DNA of 64,000 nucleotides. Origin: Diaphorobacter sp. HDW4B (GTDB lineage Bacteria > Pseudomonadota > Gammaproteobacteria > Burkholderiales > Burkholderiaceae_C). How positions within the stretch are numbered: the first letter of the stretch is position 1; each line of letters begins with the position of its first letter. The position numbers were made by a program, and so were the translations under genes. This document shows, in pieces, positions 49,649 through 60,022 of this stretch. Under the pieces are notes generated by a model, which ran no database searches, was not told where the DNA came from, and worked only from the letters and a program-made list of their open reading frames with translations. The stretch is taken from the NCBI RefSeq assembly GCF_011305535.1, contig NZ_CP049905.1, positions 124,001-188,000 of the forward strand. The letters are read 5' to 3'.

Positions 49649-50587
49649 TCAATTGTACCAATCGAGAAGCCCGTCTTTTCTTTCGATGAATCCGCGCCCG
49701 ATTTTGAGGTGAATCCGGTGCCCGCGCGTGGTGCATGCGGCGATCTGATCAAGCAGCGCGCCCAACTGCGCGGCGCTCGGTGTGGTGGCATGCGCGAGCC
49801 GCAGCCAATGACGCAGCACATTGGCCTGCCGCGCACGGCTCAAAGCCTGCAAAGCATTGATGGACGGGGGATTGCCGACGGTTTGCAGATCCTGCTCGGC
49901 CAACTCCTGCAGCAGTTCGGCCGCCTGCGCAGCGTGTTCGGCGCTGCGCGCAAAGGTCTCGCGAAACTGCGGAAAAGTGGCCTGCAAAGCGGGCAACAGG
50001 TTCCTGCGAATGCGGTTGCGGGTATAGCGTTCATCGGCGTTTGTAGGGTCTTCCACCCAGTCCGCGCCCTGCTCTTTCAGCCATTTGCGGATCTCCGCGC
50101 CGCCGGTTTTCAAAAGCGGCCTGTGCCAATCGATGCCTGCGCGCTGCCATTGCATGGGCATGGCGGCGATGCCCGCCACCCCCGCGCCGCGCGAGAGCGC
50201 CAGCAGAATGGTCTCGATCTGGTCATCGGCATGCTGGGCGAGCGCGATGCTGCGAATGCCTGTCGCCTCAGCCAGCATGTCTTCGAGCGCGCCATATCGC
50301 GCCTGCCGCGCCGCGTCTTCGGGGCTCTGCCCGTTGGCGTTTCTGGCATCGACATGCCGCACCAGCAAAGGCACAACAAGCCGCTCGCACAGCGCCCGAC
50401 AATGCGCTTCGAAGCCGTCCGCCGCAGCCTGCAGACCGTGATGCACATGAAAGGCATGCACCTGCCCCGGCCAGCGTGTGGCGCAGGCGATGAGCAAGGC
50501 GGTCGAATCCGCACCGCCGCTCAGCGCCACGGCCAAAGGCAGTTGCGGCTTGAAGGACTGGATGGCGGCGTCGAAGGAGATGCTCAT
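49649..50587 (-). CDS. tilS: tRNA(Ile)-lysidine synthase
   Basis: 312 residues, the shorter form of the family. The N-type ATP pyrophosphatase loop SGGADST is at 24-30; HHGLQAAADGFEAHC and LAQHADDQIETILLALSRGAG are further TilS motifs, as is DPTNADERYTRNRIRRNLLPAL. It attaches lysine to C34 of tRNA-Ile(CAU), so the tRNA reads AUA and is charged with isoleucine; it is essential. The C-terminal extra domain of E. coli TilS is largely absent. A terminator separates it from accA. Confidence 0.95.
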   Translation of the reverse strand: MSISFDAAIQSFKPQLPLAVALSGGADSTALLIACATRWPGQVHAFHVHHGLQAAADGFEAHCRALCERLVVPLLVRHVDARNANGQSPEDAARQARYGALEDMLAEATGIRSIALAQHADDQIETILLALSRGAGVAGIAAMPMQWQRAGIDWHRPLLKTGGAEIRKWLKEQGADWVEDPTNADERYTRNRIRRNLLPALQATFPQFRETFARSAEHAAQAAELLQELAEQDLQTVGNPPSINALQALSRARQANVLRHWLRLAHATTPSAAQLGALLDQIAACTTRGHRIHLKIGRGFIERKDGLLDWYN

Positions 50588-50619
50588 GGCGTGCAGAGAT
50601 GGAAAAGCGAGATTAGCAC

Positions 50620-50652
50620 CCCGCCAAAAACACCAACGGCCCCGAAGGGCCG
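50620..50652 (-). terminator. Terminator between accA and tilS
   Basis: Minus strand CGGCCC-TTCG-GGGCCG (50637-50652) followed by TTGGTGTTTTTGG, 31 bp past the accA stop. The T tract is interrupted, so efficiency may be partial. Confidence 0.65.
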
Positions 50653-50683
50653 CCGTGGTGATGGGGATCAGGCGATAGCCCGA

Positions 50684-51661
50684 TCAGGCGTTTTCCGCCT
50701 TGGTGTCGTTGAAGCGACCGTAGCTTTGCACGCGCTCGTAGCGGCGGTCCAGCAGTTCCTTGGTCTTCAGATCGGACAACTGGCGGTAGGCATCGCCCAG
50801 CGCGCGTTTGAGGAACGACGCCATCTGCTTGTGGTCGCGGTGTGCACCGCCCACGGGCTCGTTCACGATCTTATCGATCAGACCCAGCGCCTTCAGACGG
50901 TGGGCGGTGATGCCCATGGCGTCTGCCGCGTCCTGCGCCTTGTCGCTGGTTTTCCAGAGAATCGAAGCGCAGCCTTCCGGGCTGATCACGGAGTACACCG
51001 AGTACTGCAGCATGATGACCTGATCGGCCACTGCAATCGCCAGCGCGCCGCCGGAGCCGCCTTCGCCGATCACGGTGGTGATGATGGGCACTTCGAGCTG
51101 CGCCATCTCGAAGATGTTGCGACCGATGGCTTCGGACTGACCGCGCTCTTCGGCGTCGATACCGGGATAGGCACCGGGCGTGTCCACAAAGGTGAACACT
51201 GGCAGCTTGAACTTCTCGGCGGTCTTCATCAGGCGCAGGGCCTTGCGATAGCCTTCCGGACGGCTCATGCCGAAGTTGCGCGCAGCGCGTTCCTTCGTGT
51301 CGCGGCCCTTTTGCTGGCCCAGCACCATGCAGGGGTGGCCGTTGAAACGGGCCAGACCGCCAACGATGGACAGGTCATCCGCGAAATGGCGGTCGCCGTG
51401 CAACTCGACGAAATCGGTGAAGATTTCGCGCACGTAATCCATGGTGTAGGGGCGCTCCGGGTGGCGCGCGATCTTGGTGATCTGCCAGGGGGTCAGGTCA
51501 CTGTAGATGTCCTTGGTGAGCTGGTGGCTCTTCTTGCTGAGCTGGTCGATCTCTTCCGAGATGTCCACGGCGCTTTCGTTCTGGACATAGCGCAACTCGT
51601 CGATCTTGGACTCCAGCTCCGCGATGGGTTGCTCGAAGTCCAGAAATGTTTTTTTAGCCAA
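50684..51661 (-). CDS. accA: Acetyl-CoA carboxylase carboxyltransferase subunit alpha
   Basis: 325 residues. N-terminus [21 protein letters not shown] is the alpha-subunit coiled segment. The crotonase-like core contains [56 protein letters not shown] and [13 protein letters not shown]. With AccD it transfers the carboxyl group from biotin to acetyl-CoA, the committed step of fatty acid synthesis. AGGAGAA precedes the ATG. accD is not in the window. Confidence 0.98.
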   Translation of the reverse strand: MAKKTFLDFEQPIAELESKIDELRYVQNESAVDISEEIDQLSKKSHQLTKDIYSDLTPWQITKIARHPERPYTMDYVREIFTDFVELHGDRHFADDLSIVGGLARFNGHPCMVLGQQKGRDTKERAARNFGMSRPEGYRKALRLMKTAEKFKLPVFTFVDTPGAYPGIDAEERGQSEAIGRNIFEMAQLEVPIITTVIGEGGSGGALAIAVADQVIMLQYSVYSVISPEGCASILWKTSDKAQDAADAMGITAHRLKALGLIDKIVNEPVGGAHRDHKQMASFLKRALGDAYRQLSDLKTKELLDRRYERVQSYGRFNDTKAENA

Positions 51662-51786
51662 CGTAATTCTCCTTGGGCGCTTGTATGCCCCAATTGCCCG
51701 ATTTCACGGAGCGCACGCGATTAAGACGCGTTTGCGCGAAATTTGCAACTGTTTGCATCAATGATCGATATTCGGTTTTTGGACGA

Positions 51787-52452
51787 TCAGCACTGCACAG
51801 GCATCGGAGCAAGCGATCTCCAAATATACCAACTTGCGACGCTGCACCACGGCTTCCACGCCTCGGCCACCTCGCGCGCATCGCTGCGACTGACGGGTTC
51901 TCCCGAGAAATACTGGTTGCTGATACCTTGCAAAAGTGTAGGGTCATCGAGCGCCAGCACGTTCGGGCGGCCGAGATGAAACAAAAGAAACATGTCCGCA
52001 GTCCAGCGGCTGATGCCCCGAATGGCGACCAGCTCGGCGACGATGGTCTCGTCGCTCATCCCATCCCACTCGCCCACATGCAGGCGACCGCTGTCGAAGT
52101 GCAGCGCGAGATCAACCAGATATTCCACCTTGCGCGCGGACAGGCCTGCTGCGCGCATGTCGTCCACCTTCAGCAGCAGCACGTTGCCGGGCGTCATCTC
52201 GGTCGGCAACTGGGCGAATTTCTCCCACACGCGCTGTGCGGAGGCCACTGCCACCTGTTGACCGACGATGCTGCGCGCCAGCGTGGTGAACGCGTCACCC
52301 CGCAGCGTGAGCGAGACGTTGCCCAGATCCGGAATCAGGCGACGCATGACGCGGTCCTTCTTCATCAGGTGCTTGCAGGCCTCCTGCCAGTAACTGGGCG
52401 GCTGCAGATTCGGCGCACTGTCGTCGTCGCCGGTTTTTTTGATCGTCGCCAT
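51787..52452 (-). CDS. AlkA-like DNA-3-methyladenine glycosylase
   Basis: 221 residues of the helix-hairpin-helix GPD superfamily. Family strings are LARSIVGQQVAVASAQRVWEKF, LSARKVEYLVDLA, the hairpin LVAIRGISRWTADMFLLF and LALDDPTLLQG; an acidic residue in the last corresponds to the catalytic Asp of AlkA. It removes alkylated bases from DNA by base excision. It lacks the N-terminal Ada/AlkA domain, as short forms do. The gene lies between cysS and accA, both in the same direction. Confidence 0.9.
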   Translation of the reverse strand: MATIKKTGDDDSAPNLQPPSYWQEACKHLMKKDRVMRRLIPDLGNVSLTLRGDAFTTLARSIVGQQVAVASAQRVWEKFAQLPTEMTPGNVLLLKVDDMRAAGLSARKVEYLVDLALHFDSGRLHVGEWDGMSDETIVAELVAIRGISRWTADMFLLFHLGRPNVLALDDPTLLQGISNQYFSGEPVSRSDAREVAEAWKPWCSVASWYIWRSLAPMPVQC

Positions 52453-52490
52453 CTCTCAACTCTCCCAAACCAGGTTCGGCAGCGAGAGCA

Positions 52491-52523
52491 TTACCGGACA
52501 TTCACTGACACATTTACCGGACA
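52491..52523. repeat. Two direct copies of TTACCGGACA
   Basis: TTACCGGACA occurs at 52491-52500 and 52514-52523 (23-bp period) in the 77-bp gap between cysS and the glycosylase gene. Possible leftover of an insertion-sequence end or a binding site; nothing else supports either. Confidence 0.4.
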
Positions 52524-52529
52524 GACCAA

Positions 52530-53915
<1,386 letters not shown>

Positions 53916-54109
53916 GGGATAAAAAAGTAAATCTGAATGTAGGCTCATCTGCACGGACGGCAGACGTGGGAAGGGTATGGCGCTCTAGAAACGCCCGCTT
54001 TTCAAGCAGTGACAACAGCACACAGGCATGGCACACCCCTCAGCTACAATTCGTCGCAGTATAAGCCCGCGCCGTATTCTCGCGGGTCTCCTCAGTCTTT
54101 CCTCATCTC

Positions 54110-54679
54110 ATGAACTCAGCACTTCCCACCGTCCGATCCGTTCTGCGTCTGGTCGTTCTGGCCTGCGCCCTTGGCGCATCCTGGGCGCATGCGGAAGACT
54201 ATTCCGGCATCACCACCCTGCTCAAGCAGAAGAAACCCGAACAGGCACTGGGGGCCGTGGACAAGCGCATCGAAGCCACTCCGCGCGATCCACAACTGCT
54301 GTTCTTGCGCGGCGTCGCGCAGAGCGATCTCGGCAAGTCGGACGAGGCCATCGAGACCTTCACCCAGCTCACGCAGCTCTATCCTGAACTGCCCGAGCCC
54401 TACAACAATCTGGCCGTGCTGCACGCCAAGCGCAACGAGCTTGAAAAGGCTCGCCGCGCGCTGGAAATGGCCGTGCGCGGCAATCCCAACTACGCGGTCG
54501 CCTATGAAAATCTGGGCGACATCTACGCCCGCCTGGCCGCCGAATCGTACGACAAGGCCCAGCGCCTCGACGGCCGCCTGACCTCGTCCGTCGCCCCCAA
54601 GCTCAAGCTGCTGCGCCAGATGTTCGACGGCAACGCCAGCGCAGCGACCGGTACCAGCACAGGTACAGGCAAGAAATAA
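54110..54679 (+). CDS. TPR-repeat exported protein
   Basis: 189 residues. Signal peptide [20 protein letters not shown] is cleaved near residue 28. At least three tetratricopeptide units follow: [63 protein letters not shown] and [25 protein letters not shown]. The tail is Ala/Thr/Gly-rich. A periplasmic protein-interaction role is likely, with no known partner. It is divergent from cysS and is followed in the same direction by two cyclophilin genes, a common order in Comamonadaceae. Confidence 0.85.
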   Translation: MNSALPTVRSVLRLVVLACALGASWAHAEDYSGITTLLKQKKPEQALGAVDKRIEATPRDPQLLFLRGVAQSDLGKSDEAIETFTQLTQLYPELPEPYNNLAVLHAKRNELEKARRALEMAVRGNPNYAVAYENLGDIYARLAAESYDKAQRLDGRLTSSVAPKLKLLRQMFDGNASAATGTSTGTGKK

Positions 54680-54804
54680 CAGCACTGACACACAAGCCAG
54701 GAAGGGCTGACATGCAGCGCGCTGCCAGAGGCCGGCTTCGCAGCTTTCATCCTTTCTTCACCATTCAACACTGCATCTTTCTTCTTCCATCAAGGAGTGA
54801 ATCC

Positions 54805-55389
54805 ATGTTCTCCCGTCGCAACTCCCTGCTGGCAGCCGCCAGCATCGCCGCTGCAGCCCTGATCGGAGCCGCGCCTGCCCTCGCACAGGACGCAGCCCCC
54901 AAGGTCAAGCTCACCACCTCGATGGGCGAAATCGTCGTTCAACTCGACCCCGCCAAGGCGCCCAAGACCGTGGAAAACTTCCTCACCTACGTGAAGGACA
55001 AGCACTACGACGGCACGATCTTTCACCGCGTGATGAACGGCTTCATGATTCAGGGCGGTGGCTTCACGGCCGACATGCAGCAAAAGGCCACCAAGCCGCC
55101 CATCCCGCTGGAAGCCAACAACGGCCTCAAGAACGACACCTACACGATCGCCATGGCCCGCACCGGCAACCCGAACTCGGCCACCTCGCAGTTCTTCATC
55201 AACGTGAAGAACAACGACAGCCTGAACGCCCCCAGCCCCGATGGTTACGGCTACGCGGTGTTCGGCAAGGTGGTGAGCGGCAACGACGTGGTCGACAAGA
55301 TCAAGGCCGTGGCCACCGGCAACAAGGCGGGTCACCAGAATGTGCCCACAACCCCCGTGGTGATCGAATCGGCCACTCTGGTGAAGTAA
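54805..55389 (+). CDS. ppiA: Periplasmic peptidyl-prolyl cis-trans isomerase (cyclophilin)
   Basis: 194 residues from ATG at 54805 (AAGGAGTG upstream). A signal peptide ends near [11 protein letters not shown]. Cyclophilin motifs are [19 protein letters not shown] (catalytic Arg), [17 protein letters not shown] and [18 protein letters not shown]. It assists folding of exported proteins by isomerising Xaa-Pro bonds. It is paralogous to the next gene, 63 bp downstream, which lacks the signal peptide. Confidence 0.95.
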   Translation: MFSRRNSLLAAASIAAAALIGAAPALAQDAAPKVKLTTSMGEIVVQLDPAKAPKTVENFLTYVKDKHYDGTIFHRVMNGFMIQGGGFTADMQQKATKPPIPLEANNGLKNDTYTIAMARTGNPNSATSQFFINVKNNDSLNAPSPDGYGYAVFGKVVSGNDVVDKIKAVATGNKAGHQNVPTTPVVIESATLVK

Positions 55390-55452
55390 GCTCAAGACCT
55401 TTTTCTTGCTTCAAATCATCCCACCTCTTCGTTCACGAAAGAATTTCACATC

Positions 55453-55959
55453 ATGAGCAACCCACAAGTTGAAATGACCATCGCTGGTCACGGCACCATC
55501 ACCATCGAAGTGGACGCAGCCAAGGCACCCAAGTCGGCTGAAAACTTCCTGAACTACGTGAAGAACGGCTTCTACGACGGCACCGTGTTCCACCGCGTGA
55601 TCAACGGTTTCATGGTTCAAGGCGGCGGCTTTGAAGTCGGCATGCAACAAAAGCCCACCGACAAGCCCATCGAAAACGAAGCCAACAACGGCCTGAAGAA
55701 CGACAAGTACACGCTGGCCATGGCCCGCACGAGCGATCCGCACTCTGCCACCGCTCAGTTCTTCATCAACGTGGCTGACAACGGTTTTCTGAACCACACC
55801 GCGCCTACAGCCCAAGGCTGGGGTTATGCCGTGTTCGGCAAGGTGGTCAAGGGCACTGAAATCGTGGACGCGATCAAGGGCGTGAAGACTGGTCGCAAGG
55901 GTTTCCACGACGACGTGCCAAAGGATGATCTGGTCATCGAAAAGGCTGTTGTCCTTTAA
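55453..55959 (+). CDS. ppiB: Cytoplasmic peptidyl-prolyl cis-trans isomerase (cyclophilin)
   Basis: 168 residues without signal peptide ([33 protein letters not shown]). Same active-site strings as its neighbour: [54 protein letters not shown]. The pair arose by duplication and now serves two compartments. After the stop a T-rich stretch leads directly into a palindromic repeat that may act as its transcript end. Confidence 0.96.
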   Translation: MSNPQVEMTIAGHGTITIEVDAAKAPKSAENFLNYVKNGFYDGTVFHRVINGFMVQGGGFEVGMQQKPTDKPIENEANNGLKNDKYTLAMARTSDPHSATAQFFINVADNGFLNHTAPTAQGWGYAVFGKVVKGTEIVDAIKGVKTGRKGFHDDVPKDDLVIEKAVVL

Positions 55960-55970
55960 TTTTTTGTTTT

Positions 55971-56110
55971 TTATACGAAGCCTTGCGGCTTCGGTTGGTG
56001 CCTCGTTTTGAGGTGCCAATATGGCCCTTCATGCGTTGTTGCTCGCCTTTGCCGTACGAGAGTACTGTCTGCAGGCGAGACGCCTAGCCTGAAGGGCCAT
56101 CTTGGCATTG
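55971..56110 (+). repeat. Intergenic palindromic repeat, copy 2
   Basis: Same family and orientation as the copy near 3.3 kb. It opens TACGAAGCC/GGCTTCG, then CTCGTTTTGAGG. Outer arms are TGCCAATATGGCCCTTC (56014-56030) and GAAGGGCCATCTTGGCA (56091-56107), which pair with two mismatches. Middle arms TCGCC/GGCGA and core GTAC-GAGA-GTAC (56054-56065) follow. Base changes in one arm are mostly matched in the other, so the fold seems to be kept. It lies between ppiB and lpxH. Confidence 0.8.
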
Positions 56111-56173
56111 TGGCTGGGAGGTTCTAGCCCGCTGCTCTGCCGAGATAGGTCGTTGAATACCAAATCTTTTTTC

Positions 56174-56980
56174 ATGTCATTGCCTCTTCCCGCCTTTCAG
56201 GAACTCATTGCCCCTGCGGAATGGCTTGTCGTGGAATTCATCTCGGATCTGCATCTGCAGCGCGAAGAGCCCGAGACCGTGGCTGCGTTCCAGCGCTACT
56301 TGCAGGAATCCAAGGCCGATGCGATCTTCATGCTCGGCGATCTTTTCGAGGTCTGGGTCGGTGACGACAGCATGGATGAAGCGGGCAGTTTCGAGGCCGA
56401 ATGCTGCGCTTCGATTGCGCAAGCCGCCAAGGCTCGCCCCATGTTCTTCATGCATGGCAATCGCGACTTTCTGGTGGGAGCGCACTTTGCCGAGCGCACG
56501 GGCGTTCGCCTTCTCTCCGATCCCACCGCACTGGTCTTTGCCGGTGAACGCTGGCTGTTGAGCCATGGCGATGCGCTGTGTCTCGATGACGTCGAATACC
56601 AGAAATTCCGCGCCGTGGCCCGCAATCCCGCTTGGGAAGCACAATTGCTGTCCCTGCCGCTTGCACAACGTCGCGCCCAGGGCCGCAGCGCTCGCGCGCA
56701 GAGCGAAGCCCGCAAGCATTCACCCGAAGCGTTCTACGGCGACGTTGACACCGCGAGCGCCTTGCAATGGTTGGCCGCTGCGGGCAGCAGCACGCTGATT
56801 CACGGCCATACGCACAAGCCTGCGGAGCATGTGCTGTCGTCAGGCGATGGTGATGCTGATGGCGTTCAGGTCAGGCGCATCGTTTTGTCCGATTGGGACC
56901 TTGCCGCCGACAAACCGCGCGCCGAAGTCATGCGACTTTCGGCCAAGGGCTTGGAACGCGTGCGCATCGTCCCCATGTAG
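56174..56980 (+). CDS. lpxH: UDP-2,3-diacylglucosamine hydrolase
   Basis: 268 residues from ATG at 56174; the upstream frame is excluded because it enters the repeat. Calcineurin-like metal motifs are complete: ISDLHLQ (DxH), LGDLFEVWVGDD (GDxxE/D), HGNRDFLVG (GNHD/GNRD), SHGDALCLDD and HGHTHKPAEH. It cleaves UDP-diacylglucosamine to lipid X in lipid A synthesis at the inner membrane. The next gene, mtfA, starts 5 bp after the stop. Confidence 0.96.
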   Translation: MSLPLPAFQELIAPAEWLVVEFISDLHLQREEPETVAAFQRYLQESKADAIFMLGDLFEVWVGDDSMDEAGSFEAECCASIAQAAKARPMFFMHGNRDFLVGAHFAERTGVRLLSDPTALVFAGERWLLSHGDALCLDDVEYQKFRAVARNPAWEAQLLSLPLAQRRAQGRSARAQSEARKHSPEAFYGDVDTASALQWLAAAGSSTLIHGHTHKPAEHVLSSGDGDADGVQVRRIVLSDWDLAADKPRAEVMRLSAKGLERVRIVPM

Positions 56981-56985
56981 GGCGA

Positions 56986-57825
56986 ATGTCGCCCACAGCC
57001 ATTACTCGATTTCTGCGCCGCGCCACCAACGGCCTGCGCTCCAAGATTGCCCCCGTTCCGGAGATTCCGGCCGAGCTGTGGCTGCAGACCGTGCGGCAGT
57101 ATCCGTTTCTGGCCGCACTCACCATCGAGGAACAATCCAAGCTGCGCGCCATCAGCGCCCTCTTCCTGCAGCAAAAGGAATTCACGGGCGCGCACGGCAT
57201 GGAAGTCACCGACGCCATGGCCGTCGCCATCGCCGCGCAGGCCTGCCTGCCGCTTTTGCACTGGGGCGACGCGGCCAAGGCACTTGACTGGTATGACGAT
57301 TTCGTCGGCATCGTCGTTCACCCCGCCGAAGCCGTCGCGCCGCGCCGAAGCACCGACGCTGCGGGCGTCACCCATCACTACAGCCAGGTGCTGCTTGGCG
57401 AAGCGATGGAACGCGGCCCGGTGATGCTCGCCTGGCCCGCCGTGGAAAGCGCAGGCCGCGACCCCGAAGACGCCAGCAGTGTGGTCATCCACGAGTTCAT
57501 CCACAAGATCGACATGAAGGACGGCGCAGTCAACGGCCGCCCTCCGCTGCAACTCGGCTTTGCCGGCACGACCACCGCCGCCGAAGCCCGCAGGCTCTGG
57601 GCCGATTCATGGACCCACGCCTACGAAGGCTTCCGCGAAAAAGTCGTCATCGCACAGCGCTTTGGCGGAGACAAACCCTGGCTCAACAGCTACGGAGCCA
57701 CCGCCCCCGAAGAGTTCTTCGCCGTCACCTGCGAAGCCTACTTCGTGCATCGCAGCCGCTTTGCAGAAGAGTTTCCCACGTTGGCTCCCCTGCTCGATGC
57801 ATTCTTCCAACGGCCAGCGGCTTAA
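56986..57825 (+). CDS. mtfA: Zinc-dependent peptidase MtfA
   Basis: 279 residues from ATG at 56986. The metallopeptidase motif HEFIHKID (HExxH) is at about 168-175, with the further conserved AWPAVESAGRD and, 60 residues later, YGATAPEEFFAVTCEAYF carrying the third ligand. In E. coli MtfA binds the repressor Mlc and so modulates glucose transport genes, and it has peptidase activity. Mlc is not visible here. The stop codon overlaps the end of the convergent gamma-glutamyltransferase gene by four bases. Confidence 0.93.
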   Translation: MSPTAITRFLRRATNGLRSKIAPVPEIPAELWLQTVRQYPFLAALTIEEQSKLRAISALFLQQKEFTGAHGMEVTDAMAVAIAAQACLPLLHWGDAAKALDWYDDFVGIVVHPAEAVAPRRSTDAAGVTHHYSQVLLGEAMERGPVMLAWPAVESAGRDPEDASSVVIHEFIHKIDMKDGAVNGRPPLQLGFAGTTTAAEARRLWADSWTHAYEGFREKVVIAQRFGGDKPWLNSYGATAPEEFFAVTCEAYFVHRSRFAEEFPTLAPLLDAFFQRPAA

Positions 57826-59447
57826 CCCACGGTCGTGCCCAGCGCGACGCCATCGCGCCCCGGATCGGCACCGCCCTTGAGTCCGTCTTCGGTGATCTGC
57901 ACTCCATGCACCCAACCGATGGTGTAGTTGTACGGATTGCGTCCCACCTCGTAGCCCTGCGATTGCAGCTCGCGCGTGATGAAGTGCGGAATGCGGTTGC
58001 ACACGTCGATGGAATTGCTGGTCGACGAAAAACGCGGCGCAGAAATCGCTTCCTGCATGCCCATGCCGTGGTCGATCATGTTGAGCAGCACATGCAGCAC
58101 ACCCATGGCGATCTGCGTTCCGCCCGGCGCACCGAGCACGATTTCGGGCTTGCCGTTCTTGTCGAACACGATGCTCGGGCAAGCTGACGAAAAACGGCTC
58201 TTGCCCGGCTGAATGCTGCCCGCACGACCCGGGCGCGGATCGAACACCCCCATGCAACCGTTGTAGTAAAAGCCCATGCCCGGCGTGATGATGCCCGACG
58301 GCATCGCCAGCGAATGCGTGAGCGACACGCAGTTGCCATCACCATCCACCACGCTCAGATGCGTAGTGTCCTTGGGCACCGGAGCGCCCGGATTCACGCG
58401 CACCACTTCAAAGCGCTTGCCCGAACGAATCTCGGCAGCAACTTCCGCCGCACGAACCTTGGACAGCAACTCGTCCAAAGGCACATCGACAAACGCCGGA
58501 TCACCGATGTAGCGGTCCTTGTCCGACGTGGCTTTCTTCATCGCCTCGCTGACCAGCTTGAGGTATTCGACGCTGTTGTGCTCCATCGCTCCCAGATCGA
58601 ATTGCTCCAGGATATTCAGCATCTCCAGCAACATCGCACCACCGCCCGGCGGCTGATTGGTGGTGACCGTGCGATCTCGGTACTTGCCCACCAGCGGCTT
58701 CACCCGCTTGACCGCGCACTGCTTCAAATCCTTCATCGACAGCAGCCCACCAAGCGACTGCAGATGATCGATCATCTTGCGCGCCAGATCGCCTTCGTAG
58801 AACGGCGTGATGCCTTCTGCTGCAATCTGCGAGAGCACATTCGCCATGTCCTTGTTGACCAGCGGCGTGCCGACTGTTTTGGGCGTGCCATCCGCATGGC
58901 AATACAGCTTGCGCGCCTCTTCGCAATATTGCAGACGCGCGAGATTGCTCACACGCCCAGCGAGCGGCTTGTCGATCCAGAACGAATACATGCCCGGACG
59001 CACGATGCAACCTTCGCTGGCCCAGCGGATGGCTGGTTCAACGACAACGCTCCACGGCAACTTGCCGTGCGCGGCGTGCATCTCGTACAGCCCCTTGAGC
59101 GTGGCGGGCACAGCAATGGACTGCGGGCCGATGTCGTTCACAGCGCCTTTGAGGATGAAGCCGAAACCGTCCTTGGTTTCGCCTTCCAACAGCGCTTCCC
59201 ACATGTCTTCACGTGCGGCCAAAGGTGCTGGCGAATGGAAGTCGAAGTATTCATGCGTGGACTTGCCGGGCATGTAGACGGCTGCAGTGCCGAAGCCTGC
59301 GATGCCGCACATCAGGGGGTCTACTACTGTCTGCGCGAGTGCGCAGGCTACTGCTGCGTCTACGGCGTTGCCGCCTGCTTTCAGGATTTCTATGCCTGAC
59401 TCAGCTGCTTCTGGCTGGGCGCAGGAGACCATTGCTTGTTTTTTCAT
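57822..59447 (-). CDS. ggt: Gamma-glutamyltransferase family protein
   Basis: 541 residues. The nucleophilic Thr that starts the small subunit after self-cleavage is in KDTTHLSVVDGDGNCVSLTHS near residue 361. Further family motifs are GGNAVDAAVA, DPLMCGIAGFG, NQPPGGGAMLLEMLNIL and SSACPSIVFDKNGKPEIVLGAPGG. No signal peptide is present (it starts MKKQAMVSCAQPEAAESG), so it is probably cytoplasmic, unlike E. coli GGT; oxamate amidohydrolase-like or other amide substrates are possible. Catabolic role suspected. Confidence 0.9.
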   Translation of the reverse strand: MKKQAMVSCAQPEAAESGIEILKAGGNAVDAAVACALAQTVVDPLMCGIAGFGTAAVYMPGKSTHEYFDFHSPAPLAAREDMWEALLEGETKDGFGFILKGAVNDIGPQSIAVPATLKGLYEMHAAHGKLPWSVVVEPAIRWASEGCIVRPGMYSFWIDKPLAGRVSNLARLQYCEEARKLYCHADGTPKTVGTPLVNKDMANVLSQIAAEGITPFYEGDLARKMIDHLQSLGGLLSMKDLKQCAVKRVKPLVGKYRDRTVTTNQPPGGGAMLLEMLNILEQFDLGAMEHNSVEYLKLVSEAMKKATSDKDRYIGDPAFVDVPLDELLSKVRAAEVAAEIRSGKRFEVVRVNPGAPVPKDTTHLSVVDGDGNCVSLTHSLAMPSGIITPGMGFYYNGCMGVFDPRPGRAGSIQPGKSRFSSACPSIVFDKNGKPEIVLGAPGGTQIAMGVLHVLLNMIDHGMGMQEAISAPRFSSTSNSIDVCNRIPHFITRELQSQGYEVGRNPYNYTIGWVHGVQITEDGLKGGADPGRDGVALGTTVG

Positions 59448-59500
59448 TTTTTGTCCTTTGGTAGTTTGTTTTTGTTCTTGCTATTTGGTTGAGGGCGGGT

Positions 59501-59965
59501 GCCGGGTGTTCGCCCCGGCGGGCGAGTAACTTTTTGCTTGCGCCAAAAAGTCACCAAAAATCGCTTTTCAATACCCGCGGCAGAACTCACTTTGCGCTGC
59601 GCGCGCCGTTCGGGCAACCGCCGCGAGTCAGAGGTTTCATAAGAGGTGCGTCACGGCACTTCGCGTTGCTCGTGCTGCATCTCGCGACTTCGCGAGATGC
59701 CTGAGAACAAGCTCCGTGACGAATTCAACACGCGCTTTGACGCATCAAACCAAGATCATTTCGTAGCGATACTCGCGCCTCCGCTGCTGCATCGCAGAAT
59801 GCAGCAGCGCCCTCCCAGCTTTTGGTCTGACTCACGATAGTTGCCCGAACGGCGCGCCTACGGCGCAAAGTGAGTTCTATCGTGTGACCCCGAATTCAAG
59901 CGCGCTTTTGGTGACTTTTCGCGCGCCAGCGAAAAGTTACTCCGCCGCCGGGCGGAACTCCCGGC
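59501..59965. repeat. 465-bp inverted-repeat region
   Basis: Long outer arms face each other. GGCGGGCGAGTAACTTTTTG ... CCAAAAAGTCACCAAAA at 59517-59560 matches, inverted, TTTTGGTGACTTTTCGCG ... GCGAAAAGTTACTCCGCCGCC at 59906-59951. Inside, AACTCACTTTGCG and CGCGCCGTTCGGGCAAC (59583-59616) match 59842-59876 inverted. The centre holds two perfect hairpins: GCATCTCGCGA-CT-TCGCGAGATGC (59677-59700) and GCTGCTGCAT-CGCAGA-ATGCAGCAGC (59783-59808). No open frame with a start signal or a transposase is supported. The remainder of the 575-bp gap (59448-60022) shows nothing else. Confidence 0.75.
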
Positions 59966-60022
59966 CTCGGAAAACAACCACCTAGCAACGCCTCAAAAAA
60001 ACCAACTCAATCCAGTAAAAAA

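Noticed and set aside
59501-59965. Insertion sequence
   Set aside because: Long inverted arms are present, but the interior is too short and has no transposase-like frame, so only a non-autonomous element or structural repeat can be proposed.
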